Of a DNA stretch of 64,000 bases, positions 43,404-51,444 are shown one piece after another. The DNA is from Pacificimonas sp036351775 (GTDB lineage: Bacteria > Pseudomonadota > Alphaproteobacteria > Sphingomonadales > Sphingomonadaceae). A program made the position numbers and the translations under genes. Numbering within the stretch: the first letter of the stretch is position 1; the number at the start of each line of letters is the position of its first letter. The stretch lies in the NCBI GenBank assembly GCA_036351775.1, contig JAZBPX010000043.1, positions 43,165-107,164 of the forward strand. Direction: 5' to 3'. The notes beneath the pieces were generated by a model. That model did not search any database. It worked only from the letters and a program-made list of their open reading frames with translations, and was not told the origin of the DNA.

Positions 43404-44795
43404 ATGTCCGACTATGATCTGATCGTCATCGGTGCCGGCCCCGGCGGCTATGTTGCCGCCATCCGCGCCGCGCAGAACGGCCTGAAGGTGGCCTGCGCGG
43501 AAGGGCGCGAGACGCTGGGTGGCACCTGCCTGAACGTCGGCTGCATCCCGTCAAAGGCGCTGCTGAACGCCAGCGAATTCTACCACGAGGCGCATTCCGG
43601 CGCGCTGGAGAAGTTCGGCGTGAAGCTGGGCGGTGTCGAGCTGGACTGGGACGCCATGCTGGCCGAGAAGGACAAGGCGGTCAGCGAGCTGACCGGCGGC
43701 ATCGAGATGCTGTTCAAGAAGAACAAGGTCGAATGGCTGAAGGGCCATGCCAGCTTCAAGGACGCGAACAGCGTCGAGGTGGGCGGCAAGACTTACAGCG
43801 CCGACAGCTTCATCATCGCGACCGGCTCCTCCGTCACCCCCCTGCCCGGCGCGGAGATCGACGAGGAGGTCATCGTATCCTCCACAGGCGCGCTGGCGCT
43901 GAAGACCGTGCCGAAGACGATGGTCGTCATCGGCGGCGGCTATATCGGGCTGGAGCTGGGCAGCGTCTACAACCGCTTGGGCACCGAGGTGACTGTGGTT
44001 GAATATTTCGACCGCATCGTCCCGGCGATGGACGAGGAAGTGACGAAAGCCTTCACCCGCATCCTGAAGAAGCAGGGCCTCAACCTGAAGACCGCGACGA
44101 AGGTCGTGAAGGTCGAGCGCAAGGGCGACCAGGCCGAGGTGACCGTCGAGCCGGCGGGCGGCGGCGATGCGGAAACCCTGACGGTGGATGCCGTGCTGGT
44201 GGCGATCGGGCGGAGGCCGAATACCGACGGCCTGAACCTCGAAGCGGCGGGCCTTTCGACAAATGAGCGCGGCGTTCTGGAAAGCGACCATGAGGGCCGC
44301 ACGGCGGTGGACCATATCCGGGCCATCGGCGACGTGACCGATGGCCCGATGCTGGCGCACAAGGCGGAGGATGAGGGCATCGCCGTCGCCGACTGGATTT
44401 CCGGCCGCCAAGGCTATGTGAACCACGCCGTCATCCCGGCGGTGGTCTATACCCACCCGGAAGTCGCGACCGTCGGCAAGACCGAGGAAGAGCTGAAGGA
44501 AGCGGGCGTCGACTACAAGAAGGGCAAATTCCCGATGGGCGCGAACAGCCGCGCGAAAACGAACCGCGACACGGACGGCTTCGTGAAGGTGCTGGCCGAC
44601 GCGGAGACCGACCGCGTGCTCGGCGTGCACATCATCTCGTCCATGGCCGGCACCATGATCGCGCAGGCCGCGCAGGCGATGGAATTCGGCGCAAGCTCAG
44701 AAGATATTGCGCTGACGTGCCACGCGCACCCGACGCACAGCGAAGCGGTGAAGGAAGCGGCGATGGACGTGGAGGGGAAACCGATTCATGCGTAA
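43404..44795 (+). CDS. lpdA: Dihydrolipoyl dehydrogenase
   Basis: This 463-aa flavoprotein is the E3 of 2-oxoacid dehydrogenase complexes. It has the FAD motif IVIGAGPGGYVAAIRAAQ, the redox disulfide GGTCLNVGCIPSK, NAD motif VVIGGGYIGLELGSVY and the C-terminal CHAHPTHSEAVKEAAMD with the catalytic His. ATG 43404 (MSDYDLIVIGAGPGG) is chosen; upstream in-frame sequence is a repeat. No pdh or suc genes adjoin it. A truncated copy of its 3' end lies at 45825-45945. Confidence 0.96.
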   Translation: MSDYDLIVIGAGPGGYVAAIRAAQNGLKVACAEGRETLGGTCLNVGCIPSKALLNASEFYHEAHSGALEKFGVKLGGVELDWDAMLAEKDKAVSELTGGIEMLFKKNKVEWLKGHASFKDANSVEVGGKTYSADSFIIATGSSVTPLPGAEIDEEVIVSSTGALALKTVPKTMVVIGGGYIGLELGSVYNRLGTEVTVVEYFDRIVPAMDEEVTKAFTRILKKQGLNLKTATKVVKVERKGDQAEVTVEPAGGGDAETLTVDAVLVAIGRRPNTDGLNLEAAGLSTNERGVLESDHEGRTAVDHIRAIGDVTDGPMLAHKAEDEGIAVADWISGRQGYVNHAVIPAVVYTHPEVATVGKTEEELKEAGVDYKKGKFPMGANSRAKTNRDTDGFVKVLADAETDRVLGVHIISSMAGTMIAQAAQAMEFGASSEDIALTCHAHPTHSEAVKEAAMDVEGKPIHA

Positions 44796-44896
44796 TCGGC
44801 GGTTGGCGGTCTTTGGGTGGGAATCTGACTGTTTGGTTTCAGGTTGCGAACACGATATGCTGCCATAGTTTTCTCGGCTCAATACGGGAGCGATTA

Positions 44897-45625
44897 GTGA
44901 TACTGGCAGCAGCACAGTTTCGAAGCAAAGCGGGCGATGTCGCGTCCAACATTGATCGGCATTTACAGTTCGCCGATGAGGCTAACCGTCATGGTGCAGA
45001 TATCATCGTCTTTCCGGAGTTGTCGCTATCAGGATACGAACCGACGCTGGCAGAGGGTCTCGAAACTACGGCTGACGACACGCGCTTTGAGCCGCTGAAA
45101 AGACATGCGCAGGCACTCACAATGACCATCTGCGCCGGCATGCCGTTAATGACGAGCGGCAAGCCTGAAATCGGAATGATTGTATGGCAGCCGGATGGAC
45201 GTGCGGAGACTTATGGAAAACAGATACTGCATGACGATGAATTGCCATTTTTCTCGTCCGCCAAACGCAATCTGACGATTTCGATCAAGGGACAATGCCT
45301 TGTTCCTGCGATCTGCTATGAGTCCCTACAGACAAGTCATGCCGAGGCTGCGTCCAAAGGCGGTGCTAACGTCTATTTAGCGTCTGTGGCCAAACCCGAA
45401 GGAGGCATGCGGAAAGCGGTCGCGCATTATCCAACAATGGCGAAACAACATAAGATGACGGTGATAGTTGCGAATGCGGTTGGCCCATCGGACAATTTCG
45501 TTTCAGTCGGACAGTCCGCGGTCTGGAACTCGACCGGGGGATGTCTTGGGAGCTGCAACGAAACCGACGAAGCGCTTTTGATTGCTGATATGCCGAACGG
45601 CTGTGTCGAGATTGTCGACCTGTAA
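44897..45625 (+). CDS. Nitrilase-superfamily carbon-nitrogen hydrolase
   Basis: This 242-aa protein starts at GTG 44897 with GGGAG 7 bp upstream. The catalytic triad is Glu41 (VFPELSLSGYEP), Lys108 (YGKQILHDDE) and Cys140 (VPAICYES). The DNA is visibly less GC-rich and uses codons such as TTA, ATA and AAA more than its neighbours, suggesting recent transfer. Substrate unknown; amidase or nitrilase activity is possible. It is flanked by duplicated lpdA 3' sequence. Confidence 0.85.
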   Translation: MILAAAQFRSKAGDVASNIDRHLQFADEANRHGADIIVFPELSLSGYEPTLAEGLETTADDTRFEPLKRHAQALTMTICAGMPLMTSGKPEIGMIVWQPDGRAETYGKQILHDDELPFFSSAKRNLTISIKGQCLVPAICYESLQTSHAEAASKGGANVYLASVAKPEGGMRKAVAHYPTMAKQHKMTVIVANAVGPSDNFVSVGQSAVWNSTGGCLGSCNETDEALLIADMPNGCVEIVDL

Positions 45626-45705
45626 GCTGAACATCCGCTTTCGGTCATTCGGCGAACGCGGTTCTATGACTGGAACTGGGTCGGAAGCAACCATACAAAG
45701 GTTCG

Positions 45706-45826
45706 CTAAGAACTCGGCTCCTCGCCGGATGTCAGGGGCGTGTGTATGCCGCATTCGGTTTTGTCCCAGCCGCGCCAGTGGCCGGAGTGGGGGTCTTCGC
45801 CGGACTGGCCCTTTGACGTGTAGCCG
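45706..45826 (-). pseudogene. cysH 3' end fragment
   Basis: Read on the minus strand, this gives TSKGQSGEDPHSGHWRGWDK followed by TECGIH...EEPSS and a stop, matching the C-terminal part of CysH (TSKVQPGEDPRSGRWRGWDK..., 48071 upstream side). The DNA also matches at most positions with mainly silent differences. It ends abruptly at about 45821-45826, where an lpdA fragment begins on the other strand sense. It is not functional alone. The gap 45626-46018 (393 bp) contains only this and the lpdA fragment. Confidence 0.85.
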
Positions 45827-45945
45827 ATGGAGTTCGGTGCGTCCTCAGAAGATATTGCTCTGACTTGCCACGCTCACCCGACGCATAGCGAGACGGTGAA
45901 GGTGCGGCGATGGACGTGGAGGGGAAGCCTGTTCACGCTCATGAG
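45825..45945 (+). pseudogene. lpdA 3' end fragment
   Basis: The sequence from CGATGGAGTTCGG through TGGAGGGGAAGCCTGTTCACGC aligns with the last about 120 bp of lpdA (44671-44790), including the DNA for the CHAHPTHSE region. One base is missing compared with lpdA (GTGAAGGTGCGG against GTGAAGGAAGCGG), so the frame is broken. It joins the cysH fragment within the shared string AGCCGATGG/AGCCGATCG, a microhomology junction. Confidence 0.85.
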
Positions 45946-46018
45946 GGTTTCGCGGCCTGTTGTTGCCGCGAACTGAACGTAACTACCCTCCGCCCTCCCC
46001 GGTGGTTCGTGCGGGGTT

Positions 46019-46846
46019 CTAGTCCGGTTGGCCGCTGAGAAACGACCGTGCGTCGGCTCGGCCCTGGTCCCAGGTTTCCTCGATTTTCTCGCGTTCGGTG
46101 AAATCGATCTTGTCGGCTTCCACCTCTTTTGAGGGCATGATGAAGGTCTTGTCTTCACTGTCCGGCATGTTGCGGTAGCGGCTGGTCATCAGAACGAGCG
46201 TCCGGCCCTCGTCCGGTTCGGGGAACGGCGCCTTCGTCACCATGCCGCCGTCAACGACATCGTTGCCCTCCCAGCAGGGGATGTCGAAGACCGGCGGGAT
46301 GGTCGCCGCCGCGCAGACGAGGTCGATCAGCTTGCCGTCCCGCGCCGCCTGACGCGCATCGACCATCAGGGCTTCCAGGCCGAGCAGGCGCGTATAGCGA
46401 AGCCTGGGATTGCCCGTCGTCAGCTGCTCCACCTTGTAGCCGACCGCGCAGATGGCGGCGAACAGGCGTGTGGGCAGATAGGGCGGCGGGCATCCGAGCA
46501 GAACCTGGAACGCGGGGCCATTGGCGATCCTCTCGACCGCATCCGGAGGCAGCGTCCCGCATACCGCCTCTCGGTAGAGTTCCTGATGCGGCGTTGCATT
46601 GTCGCTCTTCAGGTCGATATTGCGTTCATTGCGCTCGAAAATGTCGCCCATTACCTGTTTGCAGCGTTCATCATTGCCGCTGATCCACGCCGAACCCGAA
46701 AGCGCCCCGCCCGACACACCGCAGACCCGCCGCGGCGCAAAGTCGCCCACGGTCCCGGCCTCCTTCAGGAACCCGCCATGCCAGAAACAGCGGGTGCCGC
46801 CGCCGGAGAACACCACCTGTTCGAAGCTGGAGGGGTCAAAGGACAT
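46019..46846 (-). CDS. Patatin-like phospholipase
   Basis: This 275-aa protein has the patatin oxyanion-hole motif FSGGGTRC (in place of GGGxRG), the GXSXG nucleophile Ser45 in GVSGGALSG, and the catalytic Asp in DVVDGGMVTKAPF. It would act on lipids, but the substrate and whether it is a virulence-type effector are unknown. It lies in the accessory block between the lpdA/cysH scar and the EEP gene. Confidence 0.85.
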   Translation of the reverse strand: MSFDPSSFEQVVFSGGGTRCFWHGGFLKEAGTVGDFAPRRVCGVSGGALSGSAWISGNDERCKQVMGDIFERNERNIDLKSDNATPHQELYREAVCGTLPPDAVERIANGPAFQVLLGCPPPYLPTRLFAAICAVGYKVEQLTTGNPRLRYTRLLGLEALMVDARQAARDGKLIDLVCAAATIPPVFDIPCWEGNDVVDGGMVTKAPFPEPDEGRTLVLMTSRYRNMPDSEDKTFIMPSKEVEADKIDFTEREKIEETWDQGRADARSFLSGQPD

Positions 46847-47032
46847 AGGTGAGCATTTTCAACGGCCCTGAAGGTTTTGACAAACAGATTGGCCATGCGC
46901 GAGTCGCGGGTCAAGCAACGGCAGCCTGCACCCATTGACCTCAAGCGGCGCTCCGGCTGCTTTGCGGCCCGACAGTCCTCTTACGGAACTTCCCCGCCAC
47001 GCGATCAATTGTTGAATAAAAGGGAGTAATCA

Positions 47033-48001
47033 ATGAGAAAGCTCGGGATCGCAATACTCGTGGTGGCAGCACTTATGCTTGCCGCCGTCCTCGTTTCTCT
47101 GATTCCGAGCGACCAGTGGTTCATAAGGACGGTCGACCTTGTTCGCGAACCCATGTCGTATATCGCCGCAATTATGCTGGTTGTGGCCCTGTTCATCAAG
47201 GCCGCGCCCCGCTGGGCGGCCGTGTCGATCCTTGGTCTCGTCATCGTCATAAACGTGTGGCGCATCTGGCCCTATTCAGCCCTCGCTGGAACGGACCTGG
47301 CGCTCGCCGATACCGCGGCGGCGCAGGCAGGCAGCCAGTGCTTCTCCGCCATGGCGGTGAACGTAAAGGTGAAAAACGAGGGGTATGATGCCGTTGCGCA
47401 GCAAATCCGCCGCCACGATCCGGACCTGCTGTTCCTGATGGAAACCGATGCCCGGTGGATCGCAGAGCTCGAACCCGTCATCTCCGCCTACAGCCATGTT
47501 GAGCGGCACCCGCAGCCTGAAGCCTTCGGACTGGTCTTCGCCACGCGTCTGCCGGTGCAGAAATCCAATGTGGTGGAAAATACCCACAGGGATACGCCGA
47601 CCCTTTACGCCACCGTCCAGCCGCAGGGTGCGGGGCCGATCGAGTTTATCGGCCTGCATCCAAAGCCGCCGCTGCCAGCTTGGGATACCGACCTGCGCGA
47701 CGAGAACATCGTGAACGCGGGGGTGCAGACGCCGGACCGTCTGCCCGATGCGCTGGTCATGGGCGATTTCAATGACGTTCCCTGGTCTCGCACCACGTCG
47801 AAGTTCCGCGAGGCGGGTGAGTGGCGCGATCCGCGAATTGGCCGCGGCACCTACCCCACCTTCCCCGCGAACCTGCTGCTCGCAGGCTGGCCGCTCGATC
47901 AGATCATGGTGAAGGGCGAACTGGAAGTCGCCTCCTTCGAGATCATGCCGGACAATGGTTCAGACCACCGCGCGATCCTGACCACTGTGTGCATGAACTA
48001 G
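47033..48001 (+). CDS. Membrane-anchored endonuclease/exonuclease/phosphatase family protein
   Basis: This 322-aa protein has three N-terminal hydrophobic helices (to about residue 82), a typical anchored EEP arrangement, and a catalytic domain with DPDLLFLMETD, the catalytic GDFNDVPWS and the C-terminal SDHRAIL. AAGGGAG lies 7 bp before the ATG. The substrate may be a phospholipid, sphingolipid or nucleic acid. It is convergent with cysH. Confidence 0.85.
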   Translation: MRKLGIAILVVAALMLAAVLVSLIPSDQWFIRTVDLVREPMSYIAAIMLVVALFIKAAPRWAAVSILGLVIVINVWRIWPYSALAGTDLALADTAAAQAGSQCFSAMAVNVKVKNEGYDAVAQQIRRHDPDLLFLMETDARWIAELEPVISAYSHVERHPQPEAFGLVFATRLPVQKSNVVENTHRDTPTLYATVQPQGAGPIEFIGLHPKPPLPAWDTDLRDENIVNAGVQTPDRLPDALVMGDFNDVPWSRTTSKFREAGEWRDPRIGRGTYPTFPANLLLAGWPLDQIMVKGELEVASFEIMPDNGSDHRAILTTVCMN

Positions 48002-48070
48002 CGCCTGCCGGGAGCCATCCCGGCTGGGTGAGACGTGGGATACGGTGGGATACGGCCTTTGCGCTAGCCC

Positions 48071-48916
48071 CTAAAAACTCGGTTCTTCGCCCGGGTTCAG
48101 CGGCGAGTGCATGCCGCATTCGGTCTTGTCCCAGCCGCGCCAGCGGCCGGACCGGGGGTCTTCGCCGGGCTGGACCTTTGACGTGCAGGGCGCGCAGCCG
48201 ATCGACGGATAGCCGCATTCCTCCAGCGGGTGACGGGGGAGGTCGTGCGTTTCGAACCAGGCGTCGATATCGGACCGCTGCCAGTCGATGATCGGGTTGA
48301 TCTTCAGCTTGCCGTCCGTATCCGCCTCGACGCGCGGAAGGAGCGTTCGGGTGCCCGCCTGAAACGCCTTGCGGCCCGTGATCGAGCCGGAGAAGCCGGA
48401 GAGCGCGCGCTTCAGCGGCAAGACCTTGCGGATCTCGCAGCAGCCGTCGGGGTCATAGGACCAGCGCAGGCCCTTCTCGTCCTTCGCCGCGAGGTCGGCG
48501 GGGTCGGGTTCGACGCTCCGCACATTTGTAAGGCCGAGACGCTCGATCAGCGTGTCGCGGTAGGTGAGCGTCTCGGGAAAATGCTTGCCGGTTTCGAGGA
48601 AGATTACCGGGATCGCCGGGTCGACCTGCGCGGCGAGGTGCAGAAGAACGGCGCTTTCGGTGCCGAAGCTGGAGACCATGGCGAGTTCGCCGGGGAAGCG
48701 GTCGTTCAGCATGGCGTCAAGGAACTCGTGCGCCTCCGCCGCGCGAAACTCGCGGTTCAGCGCCATGGCGTCGCCGTTGGTGTAGCCGAGGTTCAGGCGG
48801 TCGGGCGCGCGCGCTTCGCCGCGCCGCTCGCCCTTCGACGGGCTCGGGTCGAACGGGTCTTCCGCGTTCGGCTGGCTTTCAGCCTGTCGAAGCACTTTAG
48901 AGGCTGCCTCAGCCAT
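48071..48916 (-). CDS. cysH: Phosphoadenylyl/adenylyl-sulfate reductase CysH
   Basis: This 281-aa thioredoxin/glutaredoxin-dependent reductase has SSFGTESAVLLHLAA (PP-loop), WSYDPDGCCEIRKVLPLKRA and GYPSIGCAPCTS, i.e. the two CC/CxxC pairs of the 4Fe-4S type, and the catalytic Cys in KTECGMH. The Fe-S pairs point to APS reductase activity; PAPS use is not excluded. Residues about 8-32 derive from a repeat. If translation starts instead at ATG 48766, that extension is lost. It is last in cobA-DUF2849-cysI-DUF934-cysH. Confidence 0.92.
   Translation of the reverse strand: MAEAASKVLRQAESQPNAEDPFDPSPSKGERRGEARAPDRLNLGYTNGDAMALNREFRAAEAHEFLDAMLNDRFPGELAMVSSFGTESAVLLHLAAQVDPAIPVIFLETGKHFPETLTYRDTLIERLGLTNVRSVEPDPADLAAKDEKGLRWSYDPDGCCEIRKVLPLKRALSGFSGSITGRKAFQAGTRTLLPRVEADTDGKLKINPIIDWQRSDIDAWFETHDLPRHPLEECGYPSIGCAPCTSKVQPGEDPRSGRWRGWDKTECGMHSPLNPGEEPSF
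48833..48893. repeat. CTTCGACRGGCT-type palindromic repeat at the 5' end of cysH
   Basis: CTTCGACGGGCT at 48833-48844 faces AGCCTGTCGAAG at 48880-48891, an inverted repeat with about 35 bp between the arms. Read on the minus strand it encodes the Gln/Asp/Pro-rich stretch RQAESQPNAEDPFDPSPSKG at the CysH N terminus. It differs from the GTCAT REP family and appears once in this window. Confidence 0.6.
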
Positions 48917-49334
48917 GCCGCTTTGCCCAGATGGGGACGGTGCCGACGGCGTCCTTCTGATAGTGCTCGGGCCAGCGGGACATCGCGGCGTCGGCGGCGT
49001 TCGCGCCGATCGGTTCGATGGGCGCGAAACTGTCGAAGCCGCAGCGGCGCATGAAACCCAGCTGGTCGAGGAGCACGTCGCCCTCCGCGCGAAGTTCGCC
49101 GGTATAGCCTTCCTCGCGCAGGATGCGGGCCTCGGAATAGCCGCGTCCGTCCTTGAAGGCGGGGAAACCAATTTCGACAAGTTTCAGGCGCGAAAGGTGC
49201 GGGATGAGCGCGCGCACGTCGGCACCGGGCTCGATGCGGACGGCAACCGCTTCGGGCTGATCGAGGAAGGCTTCGAGCGTGACGGCAGGCTCGTTCACCG
49301 GCGCATCGTCGCGGTAGCGGGGCCAGCTGCTCAT
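48909..49334 (-). CDS. DUF934 sulfate-assimilation-associated protein
   Basis: This 141-aa protein has the family motifs LKLVEIGFPAFKDGRGYSEA and EGDVLLDQLGFMRRCGFDSF with the conserved GFMRRCGF segment. DUF934 genes accompany cysH and cysI in proteobacteria; the biochemical role is unclear. The start at ATG 49334 has AAGGAGAG upstream; a longer in-frame start would read through a repeat. Its 3' end overlaps cysH by 8 bp. Confidence 0.9.
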   Translation of the reverse strand: MSSWPRYRDDAPVNEPAVTLEAFLDQPEAVAVRIEPGADVRALIPHLSRLKLVEIGFPAFKDGRGYSEARILREEGYTGELRAEGDVLLDQLGFMRRCGFDSFAPIEPIGANAADAAMSRWPEHYQKDAVGTVPIWAKRHG

Positions 49335-49348
49335 GCGTTCTCTCCTTT

Positions 49349-49463
49349 TCCCCTCCCTTGAGGGAGGGGGCGGGGTGGGTGAGCGCGCCATGAGCGCGCC
49401 CTAGCGCTGCCGCGCTGGATGAGTGGGATCCCCTCCCCTGCCCCTCCCCATGAGGGAGGGGAA
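49349..49463. repeat. CCCCTCCCTYGAGGGAGG-type repeat between cysI and DUF934
   Basis: CCCCTCCCTTGAGGGAGGGG starts at 49350 and a related copy CCCCTCCCCATGAGGGAGGG begins at 49442, both palindromic, with GCGCGCCATGAGCGCGCC between. The block fills most of the 150-bp gap between the cysI stop and the DUF934 start. It may form a structured mRNA spacer. Confidence 0.7.
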
Positions 49464-49484
49464 AAAGAAGACTGGTCTGCCAAA

Positions 49485-51242
49485 CTACGCATAGAGCGCC
49501 TCCTTGAACGGGGTCATGCCGATGCGGCGGTAGGTGTCGAGGAAGCGCTCGCCGTCCTGCCGCTCGGCCTGGTAGACTTTCGTCACGGTTTCGACGGCAT
49601 CAACAATGCCATGTTCGTCGAAGCCGGGGCCGGTGATCTTGGCGAGCGACACGTCCTCCGCGCCCGATCCGCCGAGGAGGAGCTGGTAATTCTCCACCCC
49701 CTTCCGGTCGACGCCGAGGATGCCGATGTGGCCAGCATGGTGGTGGCCGCAGGCGTTGATGCAGCCGGACACCTTGATCTTGAGTTCGCCGAGGTCGCGT
49801 TCGACGGGGGCAAGCCGCTCGGCCAGCCGCTGCGCGATGGGGATCGAGCGGGCATTGGCGAGGCTGCAATAGTCGAGGCCCGGACAGGCGATGATGTCGC
49901 TGGCGAGGTCAAGGTTCGCGGGCGCAAGGTCCGCCTCCGCCAGCGCCTGCCACAGCGCGTAGAGATCGGACTGCTTCACGTCCGGCAGGACGAGGTTCTG
50001 CGCGTGGGTGACGCGCACCTCGTCGAGCGAATAGCGCTCGGCGAGGTCGGCGATCAGGTCCATCTGCGCCGAGGACGCATCGCCGGGGATGCCGCCGACG
50101 GGCTTCAGGCTGATGGTTGCAGAGGCGTAGCCCGGCACCTTGTGCGGCGTAATGTTGGACTCGATCCACAGGCGGAAGTCGGGGTCGTCCGCGCCGGGGA
50201 GGGCTTCGTCCATCACAACTTTGTCATCCCCGCGAAGGCGGGGATCTCCTGCGCCCGCGCTGTCCGAGAGATCCCCGCCTTCGCGGGGATGACAAGTTGA
50301 TGCGCGGGAATGAAAAATTAAAAGGTTCGGAAGCTCTTCATATTCGGGCGGATCGAAGAAGGCGGCGATGCGCTCAAGCTCGGCGCGCGGCGGGTCGAGA
50401 TCGAGCGGTTTCATGCGCTCATATTCCTCCTCGACCTGACGGCGGAATTCGTCGGCGCCGGTCTCGTGAACGGTGATCTTGATGCGCGCCTTGTACTTGT
50501 TATCGCGGCGGCCGTGGCGGTTGTAGACGCGCAGGATCGCCTCGCAGAAGCTGGTCAGCTCCTCGGCGGGGACGAACTCGCCCATGACCGGCGCGATCAT
50601 CGGCGTGCGGCCCATGCCGCCGCCCGCATAGACCTTCGCGCCGAGTTCGTCGGCGTCATTCCGCACCATCTCGATGCCGATGTCGTGAAGGCGCATGGCC
50701 GCGCGGTCGCCGGGAGAGGCGATGACGGCGATCTTGAACTTCCTGGGCAGGAACGAGAATTCCGGGTGAAAGCTCGACCACTGGCGGAGGAGTTCGGCAT
50801 AGGGGCGCGGGTCGCAGACCTCGTCCGCCGCAACGCCCGCATACTGGTCGGAGGAGATGTTGCGTATGCAGTTGCCGCTGGTCTGGATGGCGTGCATCTC
50901 GACCGACGCCAGATCGGCGAGCAGGTCGGGCGCGTCCTTCAGCTGGATCCAGTTATACTGGATGTTCTGGCGCGTGGTGAAGTGGCCGTAATCCTTGTCA
51001 TATTTCCGCGCGATATGGGCGAGCATCCGCATCTGCTTCGAGGACAGCGTACCGTAGGGAATGGCGACGCGCAGCATGTAGGCGTGAAGCTGCAGGTAGA
51101 GACCGTTCATGAGGCGGAGCGGGGTGAACTGCTCTTCGGTCAGCTCGCCGGACAGGCGGCGCTCCACCTGGTCGCGAAACTCCGCGACGCGCGCGTCGAC
51201 CATCTGCTGGTCGTACTGGTCGTACTGGTACATGTGGGCCAT
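49485..51242 (-). CDS. cysI: Sulfite reductase hemoprotein (nitrite/sulfite reductase family), with in-frame repeat insertion
   Basis: This 585-aa protein reduces sulfite to sulfide. The siroheme/4Fe-4S cysteines are in ACPGLDYCSLA and GCINACGHH, and the N-terminal HFTTRQNIQYNW and SSDQYAGV motifs are intact. Residues about 315-343 read HPREGGDLSDSAGAGDPRLR and are the translation of a REP element, in a linker between EYEELP and DPDFRLWIE. The frame stays open, so the protein is probably functional. ATG 51242 is chosen because upstream codons lie in a repeat. Siroheme supply is likely from cobA upstream. Confidence 0.93.
   Translation of the reverse strand: MAHMYQYDQYDQQMVDARVAEFRDQVERRLSGELTEEQFTPLRLMNGLYLQLHAYMLRVAIPYGTLSSKQMRMLAHIARKYDKDYGHFTTRQNIQYNWIQLKDAPDLLADLASVEMHAIQTSGNCIRNISSDQYAGVAADEVCDPRPYAELLRQWSSFHPEFSFLPRKFKIAVIASPGDRAAMRLHDIGIEMVRNDADELGAKVYAGGGMGRTPMIAPVMGEFVPAEELTSFCEAILRVYNRHGRRDNKYKARIKITVHETGADEFRRQVEEEYERMKPLDLDPPRAELERIAAFFDPPEYEELPNLLIFHSRASTCHPREGGDLSDSAGAGDPRLRGDDKVVMDEALPGADDPDFRLWIESNITPHKVPGYASATISLKPVGGIPGDASSAQMDLIADLAERYSLDEVRVTHAQNLVLPDVKQSDLYALWQALAEADLAPANLDLASDIIACPGLDYCSLANARSIPIAQRLAERLAPVERDLGELKIKVSGCINACGHHHAGHIGILGVDRKGVENYQLLLGGSGAEDVSLAKITGPGFDEHGIVDAVETVTKVYQAERQDGERFLDTYRRIGMTPFKEALYA
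50223..50293. repeat. REP-like element (copy 6) inside cysI
   Basis: The arms GTCATCCCCGCGAAGGCGGG at 50223 and the inverse ending GCGGGGATGAC at 50293 match perfectly over about 23 bp. It is nearly identical to the copy at 43289. It is read through in the cysI frame with no stop codon and adds about 29 residues. Confidence 0.92.
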
Positions 51243-51346
51243 GGTCTTTCCTAAGCCGCGCTGTGGTTCTGGACCTGATGCGAAGGGGAGTGAATTGAGT
51301 TCAGGCCCCCTCCGACCTTCGCGGCTTCGCCGCTCGGCCACCTCCC

Positions 51347-51392
51347 CCGCAAGGCGGTGGAGGAAAGGCGCGTCCCTCCACCGCTTGCGGGC
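51347..51392. repeat. Inverted repeat upstream of cysI
   Basis: CCCGCAAGGCGGTGGAGG at 51347-51364 faces CCTCCACCGCTTGCGGG at 51376-51392, around an 11-base loop. It lies in the 202-bp gap between the DUF2849 stop and the cysI start, which also holds the GC-rich palindromes CGGCTTCGCCG and CCCCGGCGAAGGCCGGGG. The leader of cysI mRNA could fold strongly here. Confidence 0.7.
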
Positions 51393-51444
51393 TTAGGGCC
51401 TGCCCCGGCGAAGGCCGGGGTTAGGTGGGGGGATGAGTGGGCCA

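Noticed and set aside
45580..46160. Open frames over the scar region as real genes
   Set aside because: They are explained by the cysH and lpdA fragments and have no domain or ribosome binding site.
51243..51341. Longer N terminus for CysI
   Set aside because: The additional residues derive from a repeat-rich spacer and have no family similarity.
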